Of a stretch of DNA of 52,113 bases, positions 1-6,957 are shown piece after piece. Position 1 is the first letter of the stretch. Each line of letters opens with the position of its first letter. Source of the DNA: Nitrospira sp. (lineage in GTDB: Bacteria > Nitrospirota > Nitrospiria > Nitrospirales > Nitrospiraceae); the NCBI GenBank assembly GCA_005239475.1, contig SPAX01000021.1:8019-60131 (forward strand). Reading direction: 5' to 3'. The translations under genes and the position numbers were made by a program. The notes under the pieces were generated by a model. The model was not told the DNA's origin, made no database searches, and was given only the letters and a program-made list of their open reading frames with translations.

Positions 1-2
1 TC

Positions 3-197
3 GCCGCCGCCAATTTAAAATACTTTCTCGGTAATCCTGCGGCAGCACACAATCTCTTTCAGAGGGGAATCATTCGATTGCAGAACGTTCCTCCTACATA
101 TATGGGCATCGACGTGAATCGCCTAACGGAAGCGTTACAAGCGCACCTGATCAATCCCTACCCGCATACTCCACTCATATGTTTAGACCAACGGTGA
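3..197 (+). CDS. C-terminal fragment of an unidentified protein, cut by the window edge
   Basis: An open frame runs from the first complete codon of the window to a TGA at 195-197, giving 64 residues (starts AAANLKYFLGN, ends TPLICLDQR). It is too short for the supplied track, and its start lies outside the window. Composition looks protein-like, but I do not recognise the family. It converges on panB, and the gap between them is filled by a hairpin element. The reading could be chance, though 64 open codons at this GC content make a real gene end more likely. Confidence 0.45.
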   Translation, partial: AAANLKYFLGNPAAAHNLFQRGIIRLQNVPPTYMGIDVNRLTEALQAHLINPYPHTPLICLDQR

Positions 198-228
198 GAG
201 AAACAGGAAGGCGAGCAATAGGAACCAA

Positions 229-423
229 GGAGTCTGCGGAAAAACTATTGTGGCACGGTGGAAATTCGATGATCCGCACGTCTAGGACAATAGGAGAACC
301 GCGCGAGACTGGCGGGACGGACGAGACGGGGAGTCCACTCGGTCTACGTCGCGCCTTTCTCGCACGTCGCGCTCGTCACGCGCCACGGTGCGTGGCGCTG
401 GAGGTCTTTTTCAGCAGACTGCT
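229..423. repeat. Inverted-repeat element at the 3' end of panB
   Basis: The left end (AGTCTGCGGAAAAAC) and the reverse complement of the right end (AGTCTGCTGAAAAAGAC) form imperfect terminal inverted repeats of about 17-20 bp, and the right end touches the panB stop codon. An inner hairpin CGCCAC-ggtgc-GTGGCG is visible near 388-404. Each arm has an A5 or T5 run beside it, so folded RNA could end transcription from either side. The arms resemble those of the 126-bp elements at 6958 and 51869, but this copy is longer. No ORF inside looks real. Confidence 0.6.
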
Positions 424-1210
424 AATGGTAGCTTTCGGAATCGGTGGGAAACTTGCCTTCCTCGACTTCTTCTTTGTAGCGGCGAAGCGCTTGGAGCGCA
501 TCCGCCTTGAGATGGGCATACGGCTTCACAAACTTCGGCACAAAGTCGTCAAACAGTCCGAGGAGGTCATAGAGGACCAGGATTTGGCCGTCACAGTGGG
601 GACCGGCCCCGATTCCAACTGTCGGAATGGTCAATTGTTCCGTAATGGTCTTGGCCAATTCTGCAGGAATCGCTTCGAGCACGATCGCGAAGGCGCCGGC
701 TGCTTCAAGGGCTTTGGCATCGTTCAGCAACACCCGCGCATGATCTGATCCTTTTCCCTGTACCTTGTAGCCGCCAAATTGATGAACTGATTGGGGAGTC
801 ATGCCAAGATGCCCCATCACCGGAATGCCGATACCGGTCATCGCGGCTACCCGATCGACCACCACTGCGCCGCCCTCCAGCTTGATTGCCTGGGCCCCAG
901 CCTGCAGAAACCGTCCCGCATTGCGCAGCGCGTCTTCGTGGCTGGCTTGATAGGACATGAACGGCATATCGCTGATGACGAGCGCTCGTTGGGCAGCCCC
1001 TGCCACAAGCTTCGTGTGGTAGAGCATGTCGTCCATCGTCACAGAGAGCGTATTGGCCTTCCCCTGTACGACCACACCCAAGGAATCCCCGACCAGAATC
1101 GCCTCGATGCCGGCCTGTTCGATAATGCGTGTAAAGAGCGCGTCGTAGGCCGTGACGACGATGAGCTTTTTCTTGTCGTGCTTGTAGCGCTGAAACTCTG
1201 GGATCGTCAT
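422..1210 (-). CDS. panB: 3-methyl-2-oxobutanoate hydroxymethyltransferase (ketopantoate hydroxymethyltransferase)
   Basis: First committed step of pantothenate and coenzyme A synthesis: transfers a hydroxymethyl group from 5,10-methylene-tetrahydrofolate to 2-oxoisovalerate in the cytoplasm. The 262-residue protein has the metal-binding GDSLG motif (about residues 41-45), MSYQ, GHLGMTPQS, the catalytic glutamate region VLEAIP and a late GIGAG loop, all typical of PanB. The track starts at a TTG one codon upstream. I chose the ATG at 1210 because it overlaps the metF stop as TGATG, a usual sign of translational coupling. It is last in the folD-metF-panB group; PanB uses the same folate product that MetF reduces. 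Length is normal and no key motif is missing. Confidence 0.95.
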   Translation of the reverse strand: MTIPEFQRYKHDKKKLIVVTAYDALFTRIIEQAGIEAILVGDSLGVVVQGKANTLSVTMDDMLYHTKLVAGAAQRALVISDMPFMSYQASHEDALRNAGRFLQAGAQAIKLEGGAVVVDRVAAMTGIGIPVMGHLGMTPQSVHQFGGYKVQGKGSDHARVLLNDAKALEAAGAFAIVLEAIPAELAKTITEQLTIPTVGIGAGPHCDGQILVLYDLLGLFDDFVPKFVKPYAHLKADALQALRRYKEEVEEGKFPTDSESYH

Positions 1211-2100
1211 CAACCCACTTCCGCTTTGGTGATAATGTCAGCCAGCCGGTGCGTGGCCCTGATGGCCATAATATGAACTCCGTCGCAGTAGGGCTGTACC
1301 GCCTTGATCGTCCGCACCGCAATGTCCACCCCTACATCCTCCGCATGCTCGGGGCCGGCAGCCCTGAGTTCGTCGATCATCTCCTGCGGGACTGACACGC
1401 CAGGAATATTCGCGTTCATGAACTCCGCCATCTTGGCGTTCCGGAGGACGAGAATGCCCGCCAGCACTTTGACATTAAAGGGGCGAACCGCCTTCATGAA
1501 GGACGCAAACTGCTCCGGATGGTAAATCGCCTGCGTCTGGAAAAACTGGGCACCCGCTTTCACCTTTACTTCAAACTTCGCAAGCATGGGTCCCAGCGGG
1601 TCGGCCTCGGGAGTCACCGCACCCGCAATGGTAAACTGCGTTGCACCGTCTAACTTGTTCCCCGCAAGATCCCGCCCGTTGTTGAGTCCCTGCACAAGCT
1701 GCATCACTTGGACGGAGTCCAGATCATAAACCGGCTTTGCTTCTTTGTGATCTCCGACGGTCGGATAGTCTCCGGTGAGGCACAGAATATTGTGGATGCC
1801 GAGCATGGAGGCGCCCATGAGGTCCGACTGGATCGCAATACGATTCCGATCACGACAGGTCATCTGCATGACCGGATCATGGCCGAGTTCGTAGAGGAGT
1901 CTGCAGACAGGGAGAGAACCGGCCCGCACAATGGCGGCCGTGTTGTCCGTCACGTTGACCCCGTGCACACGCCCCACCAACTGCTTGGCATTCTCTAACA
2001 CGCCTGAAATGTTGGTGCCTTTGGGGGGATTGTACTCAATCGTGACAGCAAACTGTCCCTGATCGAGCACATCCTTCAACCGCCGGGGCTCTCGACTCAT
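1210..2100 (-). CDS. metF: Methylenetetrahydrofolate reductase
   Basis: Reduces 5,10-methylene-tetrahydrofolate to 5-methyl-tetrahydrofolate, the methyl donor for methionine. The 296-residue protein is a single TIM-barrel domain without the eukaryotic regulatory extension. It has the N-terminal TIEYNPPKG segment with the proton-donor glutamate (E22), the RDRN segment (83-86) and LTGD (108-111), matching the flavin- and folate-binding positions of bacterial MetF. The ATG is preceded by a hairpin element rather than a clean leader, so read-through from folD is probable. Its stop overlaps the panB start (TGATG). The electron donor (NADH, ferredoxin or other) cannot be read from this sequence. 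Confidence 0.93.
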   Translation of the reverse strand: MSREPRRLKDVLDQGQFAVTIEYNPPKGTNISGVLENAKQLVGRVHGVNVTDNTAAIVRAGSLPVCRLLYELGHDPVMQMTCRDRNRIAIQSDLMGASMLGIHNILCLTGDYPTVGDHKEAKPVYDLDSVQVMQLVQGLNNGRDLAGNKLDGATQFTIAGAVTPEADPLGPMLAKFEVKVKAGAQFFQTQAIYHPEQFASFMKAVRPFNVKVLAGILVLRNAKMAEFMNANIPGVSVPQEMIDELRAAGPEHAEDVGVDIAVRTIKAVQPYCDGVHIMAIRATHRLADIITKAEVG

Positions 2101-2128
2101 TTTTTTCCTAACCCCCTCACTCTAACAA

Positions 2129-2219
2129 GGAGGTGGCTGGGTTGCTCCATCGTGCGCGCGTCCAACGAGGGGAGTCCGCGACCGCGCGTTGCGCGAGCAC
2201 AGGAGCACCCAGCCACCTC
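2129..2219. repeat. Family B hairpin element between folD and metF
   Basis: A roughly 90-bp imperfect palindrome. The outer arms GGAGGTGGCTGGGTTGCTCC and GGAGCACCCAGCCACCTC pair with few mismatches. The core carries CGCGCGTCCAACGAGGG and CCGCGCGTTGCGCGA, which recur almost unchanged at 18270-18318. The right arm reaches into the folD stop codon. It lies inside the folD-metF transcript and could modulate expression or RNA stability. Confidence 0.7.
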
Positions 2220-3078
2220 ACATCATTCCTGCCATTCTCTTAGCAGACTCCACCGTGTTGTCCAGCAGCATCGCAATCGTCATCGGCCCCACACCACCCG
2301 GTACAGGACTAATCCAGCCTGCCTTTTGACTGACCGGTTCAAAATCAACATCGCCGACAACTTTCCCATCGGGGAGCCGGTTCATCCCCACATCGATGAC
2401 GACTGCCCCTTCGCGCACCATGTCGGCCGTGACAAATTTGGCTTTCCCAATCGCGACCAGCAAAATCTCGGCTTCGCGACAGACCGCCGGCAAATCCTTG
2501 GTCTTGGAGTGGCAAATCGTCACTGTGGCGTTGCGCTGGAGCAACATAAGCGCCAACGGCTTGCCGACGATGTTACTCCGTCCCAATACGACCGCGCGCT
2601 TCCCTTCAATGTTCACACCGGTGGATTCGATCATCTTGATGACGCCCTTCGGCGTACAGGCTTCAAACACCGGATGCCCCTCAACGAGTCGACCGAAATT
2701 GTACGGATGAAACCCGTCTGCGTCCTTGTCGGGCGACACCGCTTCGAGAACGACTTTGCTGTCGATATGCTTCGGGAGCGGCAACTGCACCAATATCCCG
2801 TGGATCTTGGGATCGGCGTTCTCCTTTTCGATCAAGGCCAACAACTCTGCTTGCGTCGTGCTTGCCGGCAATTTGTGATCATCGATATAGATGCCCGCCG
2901 CATCACAGGCTTTCTGCTTGCTCTTCACATAGAGATGCGAGGCGGGATCGTCGCCCACCAGGATGGTCGCCAGACCGGGCTTCATCCCGGTCTGAGCCAA
3001 GACCGCAGCTGATTCGGTTGCCAACCGCTCACGTACTTGCAATGCCAAGGCTTTGCCGTCGATCAAACGAGCTGCCAC
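2218..3078 (-). CDS. folD: Bifunctional methylenetetrahydrofolate dehydrogenase / methenyltetrahydrofolate cyclohydrolase
   Basis: Interconverts 5,10-methylene-, 5,10-methenyl- and 10-formyl-tetrahydrofolate with NADP. The 286-residue protein shows YVKSKQKA with the catalytic lysine (K54), GILVQLPLP (about 94-102), PDKDADGFHPYN and the Rossmann segment GRSNIVGKP (166-174), ending with the family signature PVPGGVGPMT. The track extends to 3144, but the natural start is the GTG at 3078: it has GGAGGAGG five bases upstream, gives the usual FolD N-terminus (xAARLIDGKALA), and leaves a likely promoter at 3120-3149 outside the gene. It leads a one-carbon set with metF and panB. Confidence 0.95.
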   Translation of the reverse strand: MAARLIDGKALALQVRERLATESAAVLAQTGMKPGLATILVGDDPASHLYVKSKQKACDAAGIYIDDHKLPASTTQAELLALIEKENADPKIHGILVQLPLPKHIDSKVVLEAVSPDKDADGFHPYNFGRLVEGHPVFEACTPKGVIKMIESTGVNIEGKRAVVLGRSNIVGKPLALMLLQRNATVTICHSKTKDLPAVCREAEILLVAIGKAKFVTADMVREGAVVIDVGMNRLPDGKVVGDVDFEPVSQKAGWISPVPGGVGPMTIAMLLDNTVESAKRMAGMM

Positions 3079-3119
3079 GGATTCCTCCTCCGTTGAGAGA
3101 TCATCAGGAAAAACAGGGC

Positions 3120-3149
3120 ACCATAGCAGGGCATTTTTGAGCAAGTCAA
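3120..3149 (-). promoter_or_regulatory. Candidate sigma-70 promoter of folD-metF-panB
   Basis: Read on the minus strand: TTGACT (3149-3144), an 18-base spacer, then TATGGT (3125-3120). The predicted start of transcription, near 3113, leaves a leader of about 35 bases before the folD GTG at 3078. It lies inside the N-terminal extension of the track ORF, which supports the shorter FolD start. Confidence 0.5.
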
Positions 3150-3163
3150 CGACCAGCCAAGCC

Positions 3164-3288
3164 GTGAGGCGTCAGGCGTGAGGCGTGAAACGTGACACGT
3201 AAGACGGGAGACAAAAGAAGAAACAATCCGTTCTCTCTCCATACCCCTCACGCCTTACCCCTCACGCCTAACGCTTTACGCCTTACGT
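3164..3288. repeat. Inverted array of degenerate 8-10 base iterons
   Basis: The left half iterates units such as CGTGAGG, CGTGAAA and CGTGACA; the right half iterates the complementary CCTCACG, CCTTAC and CTTTACG. The two halves can pair imperfectly over about 40 bases. The array lies between the divergent folD and beta-propeller promoters. No coding frame fits it. Confidence 0.65.
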
Positions 3289-3295
3289 CTGTTTC

Positions 3296-3325
3296 TTGAC
3301 AGGCTATTCGCCTGACAGCTACGAT
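3296..3325 (+). promoter_or_regulatory. Candidate sigma-70 promoter of the plus-strand island
   Basis: TTGACA (3296-3301), an 18-base spacer, then TACGAT (3320-3325), about 55 bases before the ATG at 3382. The -35 box is perfect and the -10 matches four to five of six. It probably serves the beta-propeller gene and the overlapping gene after it. Confidence 0.45.
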
Positions 3326-3381
3326 GGATTCGTCAACCACGATCAAGAGCCCTTGACCTTGCGAGCAGAATCTCCCCCGTG

Positions 3382-4395
3382 ATGTCCCTTCTAACACGCG
3401 TCATCAGCCATCCAGCCGCCTGGCTTATCTGGATCATCCCCGGTGTGATCGTCAGCCCGCTCGGCGCCCAGATCACCGTGACGGAACTCCAGTCTCCCTA
3501 TAGCTTTGTGAACGATCCCCTCGAGAAAGGCTATTTCATCTCGAGCGTCAACGGAGAGGCGGAGACCGCCGATAACAACGGGTTCATTACCAAGCTCGAT
3601 CCTTACGGCAAACTCCTCAATCTCAAATTCATCCAAGGCGGGAAGGACGATATCACCCTCCATGCCCCTAAAGGCATGGCCTTGGTGGAACACGTGCTCT
3701 ACGTAGCCGATCTCGATACCCTACGGGGCTTTGACACGATCACCGGTAAGCCCGTCATGGCGCTCACCATCCGATCGCCCGCTACCTCGCAGTCGGGGCT
3801 ACCACAGGCCTCGTTGACCGACGTAACCTTCGATGGCAAGGGCCACTTGTATTGCTCCGATCAGAAGACCAACACAATCTACCGCGTCGATCTGGCCACC
3901 CAGACGTTTTCAGTGCTGGTCACAGACCGAGCCCTGGCCGGCCCTTCAGGCCTTGTCGTCCATCCCAAATCAGGCCAGATCATTGCGGTGAGCTGGGACA
4001 AGGGCAAGATTTCCGAGGTCTCGCCGGAAGGCGTGGTAACGGAACTCTTCTCCAACGGATTCTTTTCCAACCGCTTTCAAAATCTTCGCGGGGTGGATTT
4101 CGACCGTTGGGGCAATATGTACGTGTCGGATTCCACGACGGGAAAAGTCTGGCGCATGAGCTGGGACAAGCGGTTTCAAGTCATCGCCGAATTCTTACCT
4201 TCGCCGGGAGATCTGAGTATCGACCGTGCGAACAACCTCATCCTTGTTCCGTATGAATTGGCCCATGCGGCCGAGATGAACGGGCTTGAAACCCCCAGTG
4301 ATGGGAAGCCCAAGAAAGAAAAACGGACGTTGGCGGACTATGGCTTCATCCCCCCACCACCGAAGCCGGCACCGGAAGGGCCCACAAACAAATGA
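3382..4395 (+). CDS. Exported NHL/SMP-30-like beta-propeller protein
   Basis: A 337-residue protein with an N-terminal hydrophobic stretch ending near SPLGAQ that looks like a signal peptide, so it probably acts outside the cytoplasm. The rest is a run of strand motifs of the NHL or SMP-30/gluconolactonase kind: VLYVADLDTLRGFD, HLYCSDQKTNTIYRVDL, IIAVSWDKGKISEVSPEG, NMYVSDSTTGKVWRMS. This suggests a five- or six-bladed propeller. No catalytic metal site can be assigned, so a binding or scaffold role is as likely as an enzyme. The C-terminus is Pro/Lys-rich. The track begins at a GTG one codon earlier; I prefer the ATG. It overlaps the next gene by four bases (ATGA), so the two are probably co-translated. 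Confidence 0.75.
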   Translation: MSLLTRVISHPAAWLIWIIPGVIVSPLGAQITVTELQSPYSFVNDPLEKGYFISSVNGEAETADNNGFITKLDPYGKLLNLKFIQGGKDDITLHAPKGMALVEHVLYVADLDTLRGFDTITGKPVMALTIRSPATSQSGLPQASLTDVTFDGKGHLYCSDQKTNTIYRVDLATQTFSVLVTDRALAGPSGLVVHPKSGQIIAVSWDKGKISEVSPEGVVTELFSNGFFSNRFQNLRGVDFDRWGNMYVSDSTTGKVWRMSWDKRFQVIAEFLPSPGDLSIDRANNLILVPYELAHAAEMNGLETPSDGKPKKEKRTLADYGFIPPPPKPAPEGPTNK

Positions 4396-5090
4396 GCCAA
4401 TGCGCCTATTGTACACAACGCAAAGGCAAACGGCCCTGCCCCGCCTTGGCGGGGCCGATCTGCAGCCAGTGTTGCGGCGAACACCGGATCGTACGGATCT
4501 CATGCCCGGCTGACTGCGTGTACCTCGAATCCGGAAGCGACTATCAGCAGAAGCGACTGGCAGTTCAATTCATGCCGGTGCGCCGAGACTTCTATCGTGA
4601 ACTGGAGGAACTGGGCGGCGAGAAGGCCGTAGCCCTGTTTAATCTCGTCGAAGTGGTGATCTTTGGTTACTTCCAGGGTCGCCGCGACGGACAGGATGCG
4701 GAAATCGTGGCGGCACTACAGGCCTTGCGGCGAACGCTCAGCCCCCTCCATGTGCCTGCCGGACCGATGCCGGTCTTCGCGGAACATCTGAAGAAGGAAT
4801 ATGACACGTTCAAGAAGCAGAACCCTCAACAGATCGCCGATATGTCCTCCGCGCCAGAGATATTGGACCATACAATCACTTTCGTTTCCCGCTTTTCCGG
4901 TACTGACTTCCAATCACAACGGTTCCTCGGCGGACTCATCGGCTATGTGCGAGCCTACCATCCCGAGATTGCAGAGCACTTGACCAAGCAACGTGAACCT
5001 GGCCACATCATCTTGCCTGGACAACAGTTCATACCCCCCGCGGCCCCTGAGCCCCATACCCATGGCCCGGGGTGTCAACACCACCACTGA
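4392..5090 (+). CDS. Cys-rich N-terminal, His-rich C-terminal protein of unknown function
   Basis: 232 residues. The first 42 carry eight cysteines (CAYC, PCP, CSQCC, CPADC), the pattern of a small zinc-binding knuckle. The middle is predicted helical (about residues 50-190). The last residues, HTHGPGCQHHH, form a second metal-binding-looking tail, loosely like the SEC-C type. No signal peptide is seen, so it is probably cytoplasmic. Its ATG overlaps the stop of the beta-propeller gene (ATGA), which implies a shared role or at least linked expression. I do not recognise the family. A metallochaperone, a metal sensor or a zinc-structured scaffold would all fit. Confidence 0.75.
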   Translation: MSQCAYCTQRKGKRPCPALAGPICSQCCGEHRIVRISCPADCVYLESGSDYQQKRLAVQFMPVRRDFYRELEELGGEKAVALFNLVEVVIFGYFQGRRDGQDAEIVAALQALRRTLSPLHVPAGPMPVFAEHLKKEYDTFKKQNPQQIADMSSAPEILDHTITFVSRFSGTDFQSQRFLGGLIGYVRAYHPEIAEHLTKQREPGHIILPGQQFIPPAAPEPHTHGPGCQHHH

Positions 5091-5126
5091 CGGGTAGCCA
5101 CTCCCGAAGATGGGTGACCACACACC

Positions 5127-5450
5127 ATGAGTGCAGATAAAGAACGAAAGATTAGAAAAGCACGCCGGGTGGAGTTGCGCTGCACCCTGGGATTTTCTTC
5201 CGGAGAGGTCGAAGGCGACGCCACGATCACAAACATCTCGACGTCAGGTTGTCGAGCCGAATCTGACATCAATATGGCGGAAGGACTCGACGCTCAGGTC
5301 ATACTTCAGCTTCCCGACCAGTCACCACCAGTGAAAGTAGAACGAGCCTCAGTGCGCTGGGTTTCAGGCCGTGCATTTGGCCTGAGCTTCATTCTGTTCT
5401 TCCCGTCCGAGCGAGCCCGCCTCCGCACATTCATCGAAAAAATCAAATAG
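5127..5450 (+). CDS. PilZ-domain protein (probable cyclic di-GMP receptor)
   Basis: 107 residues, a single PilZ domain. The cyclic di-GMP motifs are visible: the basic N-terminal run KIRKARRVELRC, fitting RxxxR, and NISTSGCRAES, fitting (D/N)xSxxG. A final segment, RWVSGRAFGLSFILFFPSERARL, matches the end of the domain. Stand-alone PilZ proteins bind cyclic di-GMP and act on motility, pili or exopolysaccharide machinery; the partner here is unknown. It follows the Cys/His-rich gene by 36 bases on the same strand. No strong Shine-Dalgarno sequence is seen. Confidence 0.85.
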   Translation: MSADKERKIRKARRVELRCTLGFSSGEVEGDATITNISTSGCRAESDINMAEGLDAQVILQLPDQSPPVKVERASVRWVSGRAFGLSFILFFPSERARLRTFIEKIK

Positions 5451-5480
5451 CGTTCTCTCTTCTACTTTCCACACTCCCCA

Positions 5481-5575
5481 AGCAGCGCGGTTTCATGGAC
5501 TCAAACTGCGCACATTGAACGAGCACATTCTTGTTGTACGGGCTAGAGCACGGGAGTCCGTGAGACCGCGCTGCT
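5481..5575. terminator. Inverted repeat spanning the convergent 3' ends of the PilZ and cyclophilin genes
   Basis: AGCAGCGCGGTTTCATGGACTC at 5481-5502 pairs with GAGTCCGTGAGACCGCGCTGCT at 5554-5575 with about two mismatches in 22 bases. The right arm overlaps the cyclophilin stop codon. A 51-base loop separates the arms and there is no clear T-run, so it may be a bidirectional terminator, a processing site or another small mobile hairpin. Confidence 0.45.
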
Positions 5576-6212
5576 ATTCGACAATCGTCACCGTCATCTC
5601 AATCCGATCGTTCGGTAGGTCGTGGTCGTTTCTCGGCACGTTCACAATCTTATCGGCAACGCCAAGGCCTTTGATCACCTCACCAAACGCCGTGTATTTT
5701 CCATCGAGGAAGGGGGACTGCTCGACGACAACGAAAAACTGCGACCCCGCGGTGTCAGGCTCGTTCGCTCGCGCCATCGACACAATGCCCCGCTTGTGAG
5801 GAATATCGCTGAACTCCGCCTTGAGCAAGATGGGATTGCCCTTCTCATCTTTAGGCCCACCCTGCCCATAGGTGTCCTTGCGCAGTGAGTTCTTAGTATT
5901 GGGATCACCACCCTGGATCATAAAGCCTGGGATAACCCGGTGGAAGATCGTCCCATCGTAATAACCGGACTTGGCCAACTTGATAAAGTTTTCAACATGC
6001 TTCGGGGCCACATCCGGATACAACTTGATATGGATGTCTCCAAACTTAGTTTTGATAATAGCTTTTGGAGCAGGGGCCGAGGGAGGCGCAGCCGGTTTCA
6101 CGTCGGCCTTCCCTCCACAACCCGTGAGGAGACCGATCGCCAACAGCACTCCACACAGCACGAGACTTCTCATGGCAACAGAGTCACGCGTCATAGCCCA
6201 CCAACCTTGCAT
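5574..6212 (-). CDS. Cyclophilin-type peptidyl-prolyl cis-trans isomerase, lipoprotein
   Basis: A signal sequence ends in the lipobox LLTGC, followed by a Pro/Ala-rich linker and a complete small cyclophilin domain: FHRVIPGFMIQGGDP (catalytic arginine and core), AGSQFFVVV and FGEVIKG. It should catalyse proline isomerisation during folding of exported proteins while anchored to a membrane by lipid. In-frame ATGs at 6212, 6194 and 6173 are all possible; the last gives a textbook 19-residue lipoprotein leader. It follows a very similar cyclophilin by three bases, so the two look like a tandem duplication whose copies now use different anchoring. Confidence 0.88.
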   Translation of the reverse strand: MQGWWAMTRDSVAMRSLVLCGVLLAIGLLTGCGGKADVKPAAPPSAPAPKAIIKTKFGDIHIKLYPDVAPKHVENFIKLAKSGYYDGTIFHRVIPGFMIQGGDPNTKNSLRKDTYGQGGPKDEKGNPILLKAEFSDIPHKRGIVSMARANEPDTAGSQFFVVVEQSPFLDGKYTAFGEVIKGLGVADKIVNVPRNDHDLPNDRIEMTVTIVE

Positions 6213-6215
6213 CGT

Positions 6216-6824
6216 TTACTCAACCACCACTACCGTCACCTCCGCCCGTTCATTCGGAAGGTCGCGGCTGTTTTTCGGCAAACTGACAATCTTGTCCGCC
6301 ACCTCCATCCCCTTCACCACCTCGCCAAAGACCGTATACTGCCCATCGAGAAAATTCGAATCCTTGACGACAATGAAGAACTGCGAACCGGCACTGTTGG
6401 GATCGCTCGTGCGCGCCATGGAGAGAATCCCTCGTCGGTGAGGAATGTCGTTGAACTCAGCCTTGAGCCGCTGACTCGGCCCACCCTGACCGTAGGTCTC
6501 CGGCTTATTCAGATCTTTAGTGTTGGGATCGCCCCCCTGGATCATGAAACCTGGAATCACCCGATGAAAGATTGTTCCGTTGTAGAAGCCGGATGTCGCC
6601 AACGCGATGAAATTCTCAACATGCTTGGGCGCCTTCTCAGGGAAGAAGACGATATCCATGTCGCCAAACTTTGTTTTGATAATGGCCTTGGGACCTTTCG
6701 TCCCTTCTGCTTTCCCCGCTGGAGCCTTGTCAGCTGCAAAGAGGGCACCCATACCCAGCAACAGACTCCCACCGAGCACGAGCGTCACCGCCACCATTTT
6801 CACCATGATTCGTCTCTGCATCAT
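6216..6824 (-). CDS. Cyclophilin-type peptidyl-prolyl cis-trans isomerase, periplasmic
   Basis: The 202-residue product has a hydrophobic signal peptide ending near ALFAAD without a lipobox cysteine, then the same cyclophilin core as its neighbour: AIIKTKFGDMDI, FHRVIPGFMIQGGDPNTKD, AGSQFFIVV, FGEVVKGM. It is probably a soluble periplasmic isomerase. The track starts at a GTG (6827) that sits against the GGGAGG ribosome binding site; the ATG at 6824 or 6821 has better spacing and 6824 is used here. It is first in transcription order, with the lipoprotein copy just downstream. Confidence 0.9.
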   Translation of the reverse strand: MMQRRIMVKMVAVTLVLGGSLLLGMGALFAADKAPAGKAEGTKGPKAIIKTKFGDMDIVFFPEKAPKHVENFIALATSGFYNGTIFHRVIPGFMIQGGDPNTKDLNKPETYGQGGPSQRLKAEFNDIPHRRGILSMARTSDPNSAGSQFFIVVKDSNFLDGQYTVFGEVVKGMEVADKIVSLPKNSRDLPNERAEVTVVVVE

Positions 6825-6957
6825 CACCCTCCCTGAAATAATGACTGACCCCGTTGTAAAACAATTCTTCCCTGCCGCCTAGCAGGCTACGAAAAAAATT
6901 AGTTTGTACACCATACACGCTGGAATCTTACAGCATAGTCTCACTGTCAACATAGCC

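Noticed and set aside
179-748. 189-residue ORF opposite panB
   Set aside because: It begins in the end of another gene, runs through the hairpin element and then antisense to panB.
2152-3012. 286-residue plus-strand ORF
   Set aside because: Antisense shadow of folD beginning inside the family B hairpin.
3164-3288. CRISPR-like array
   Set aside because: Units are 7-10 bases, degenerate and inverted, with no spacers of constant length and no cas genes.
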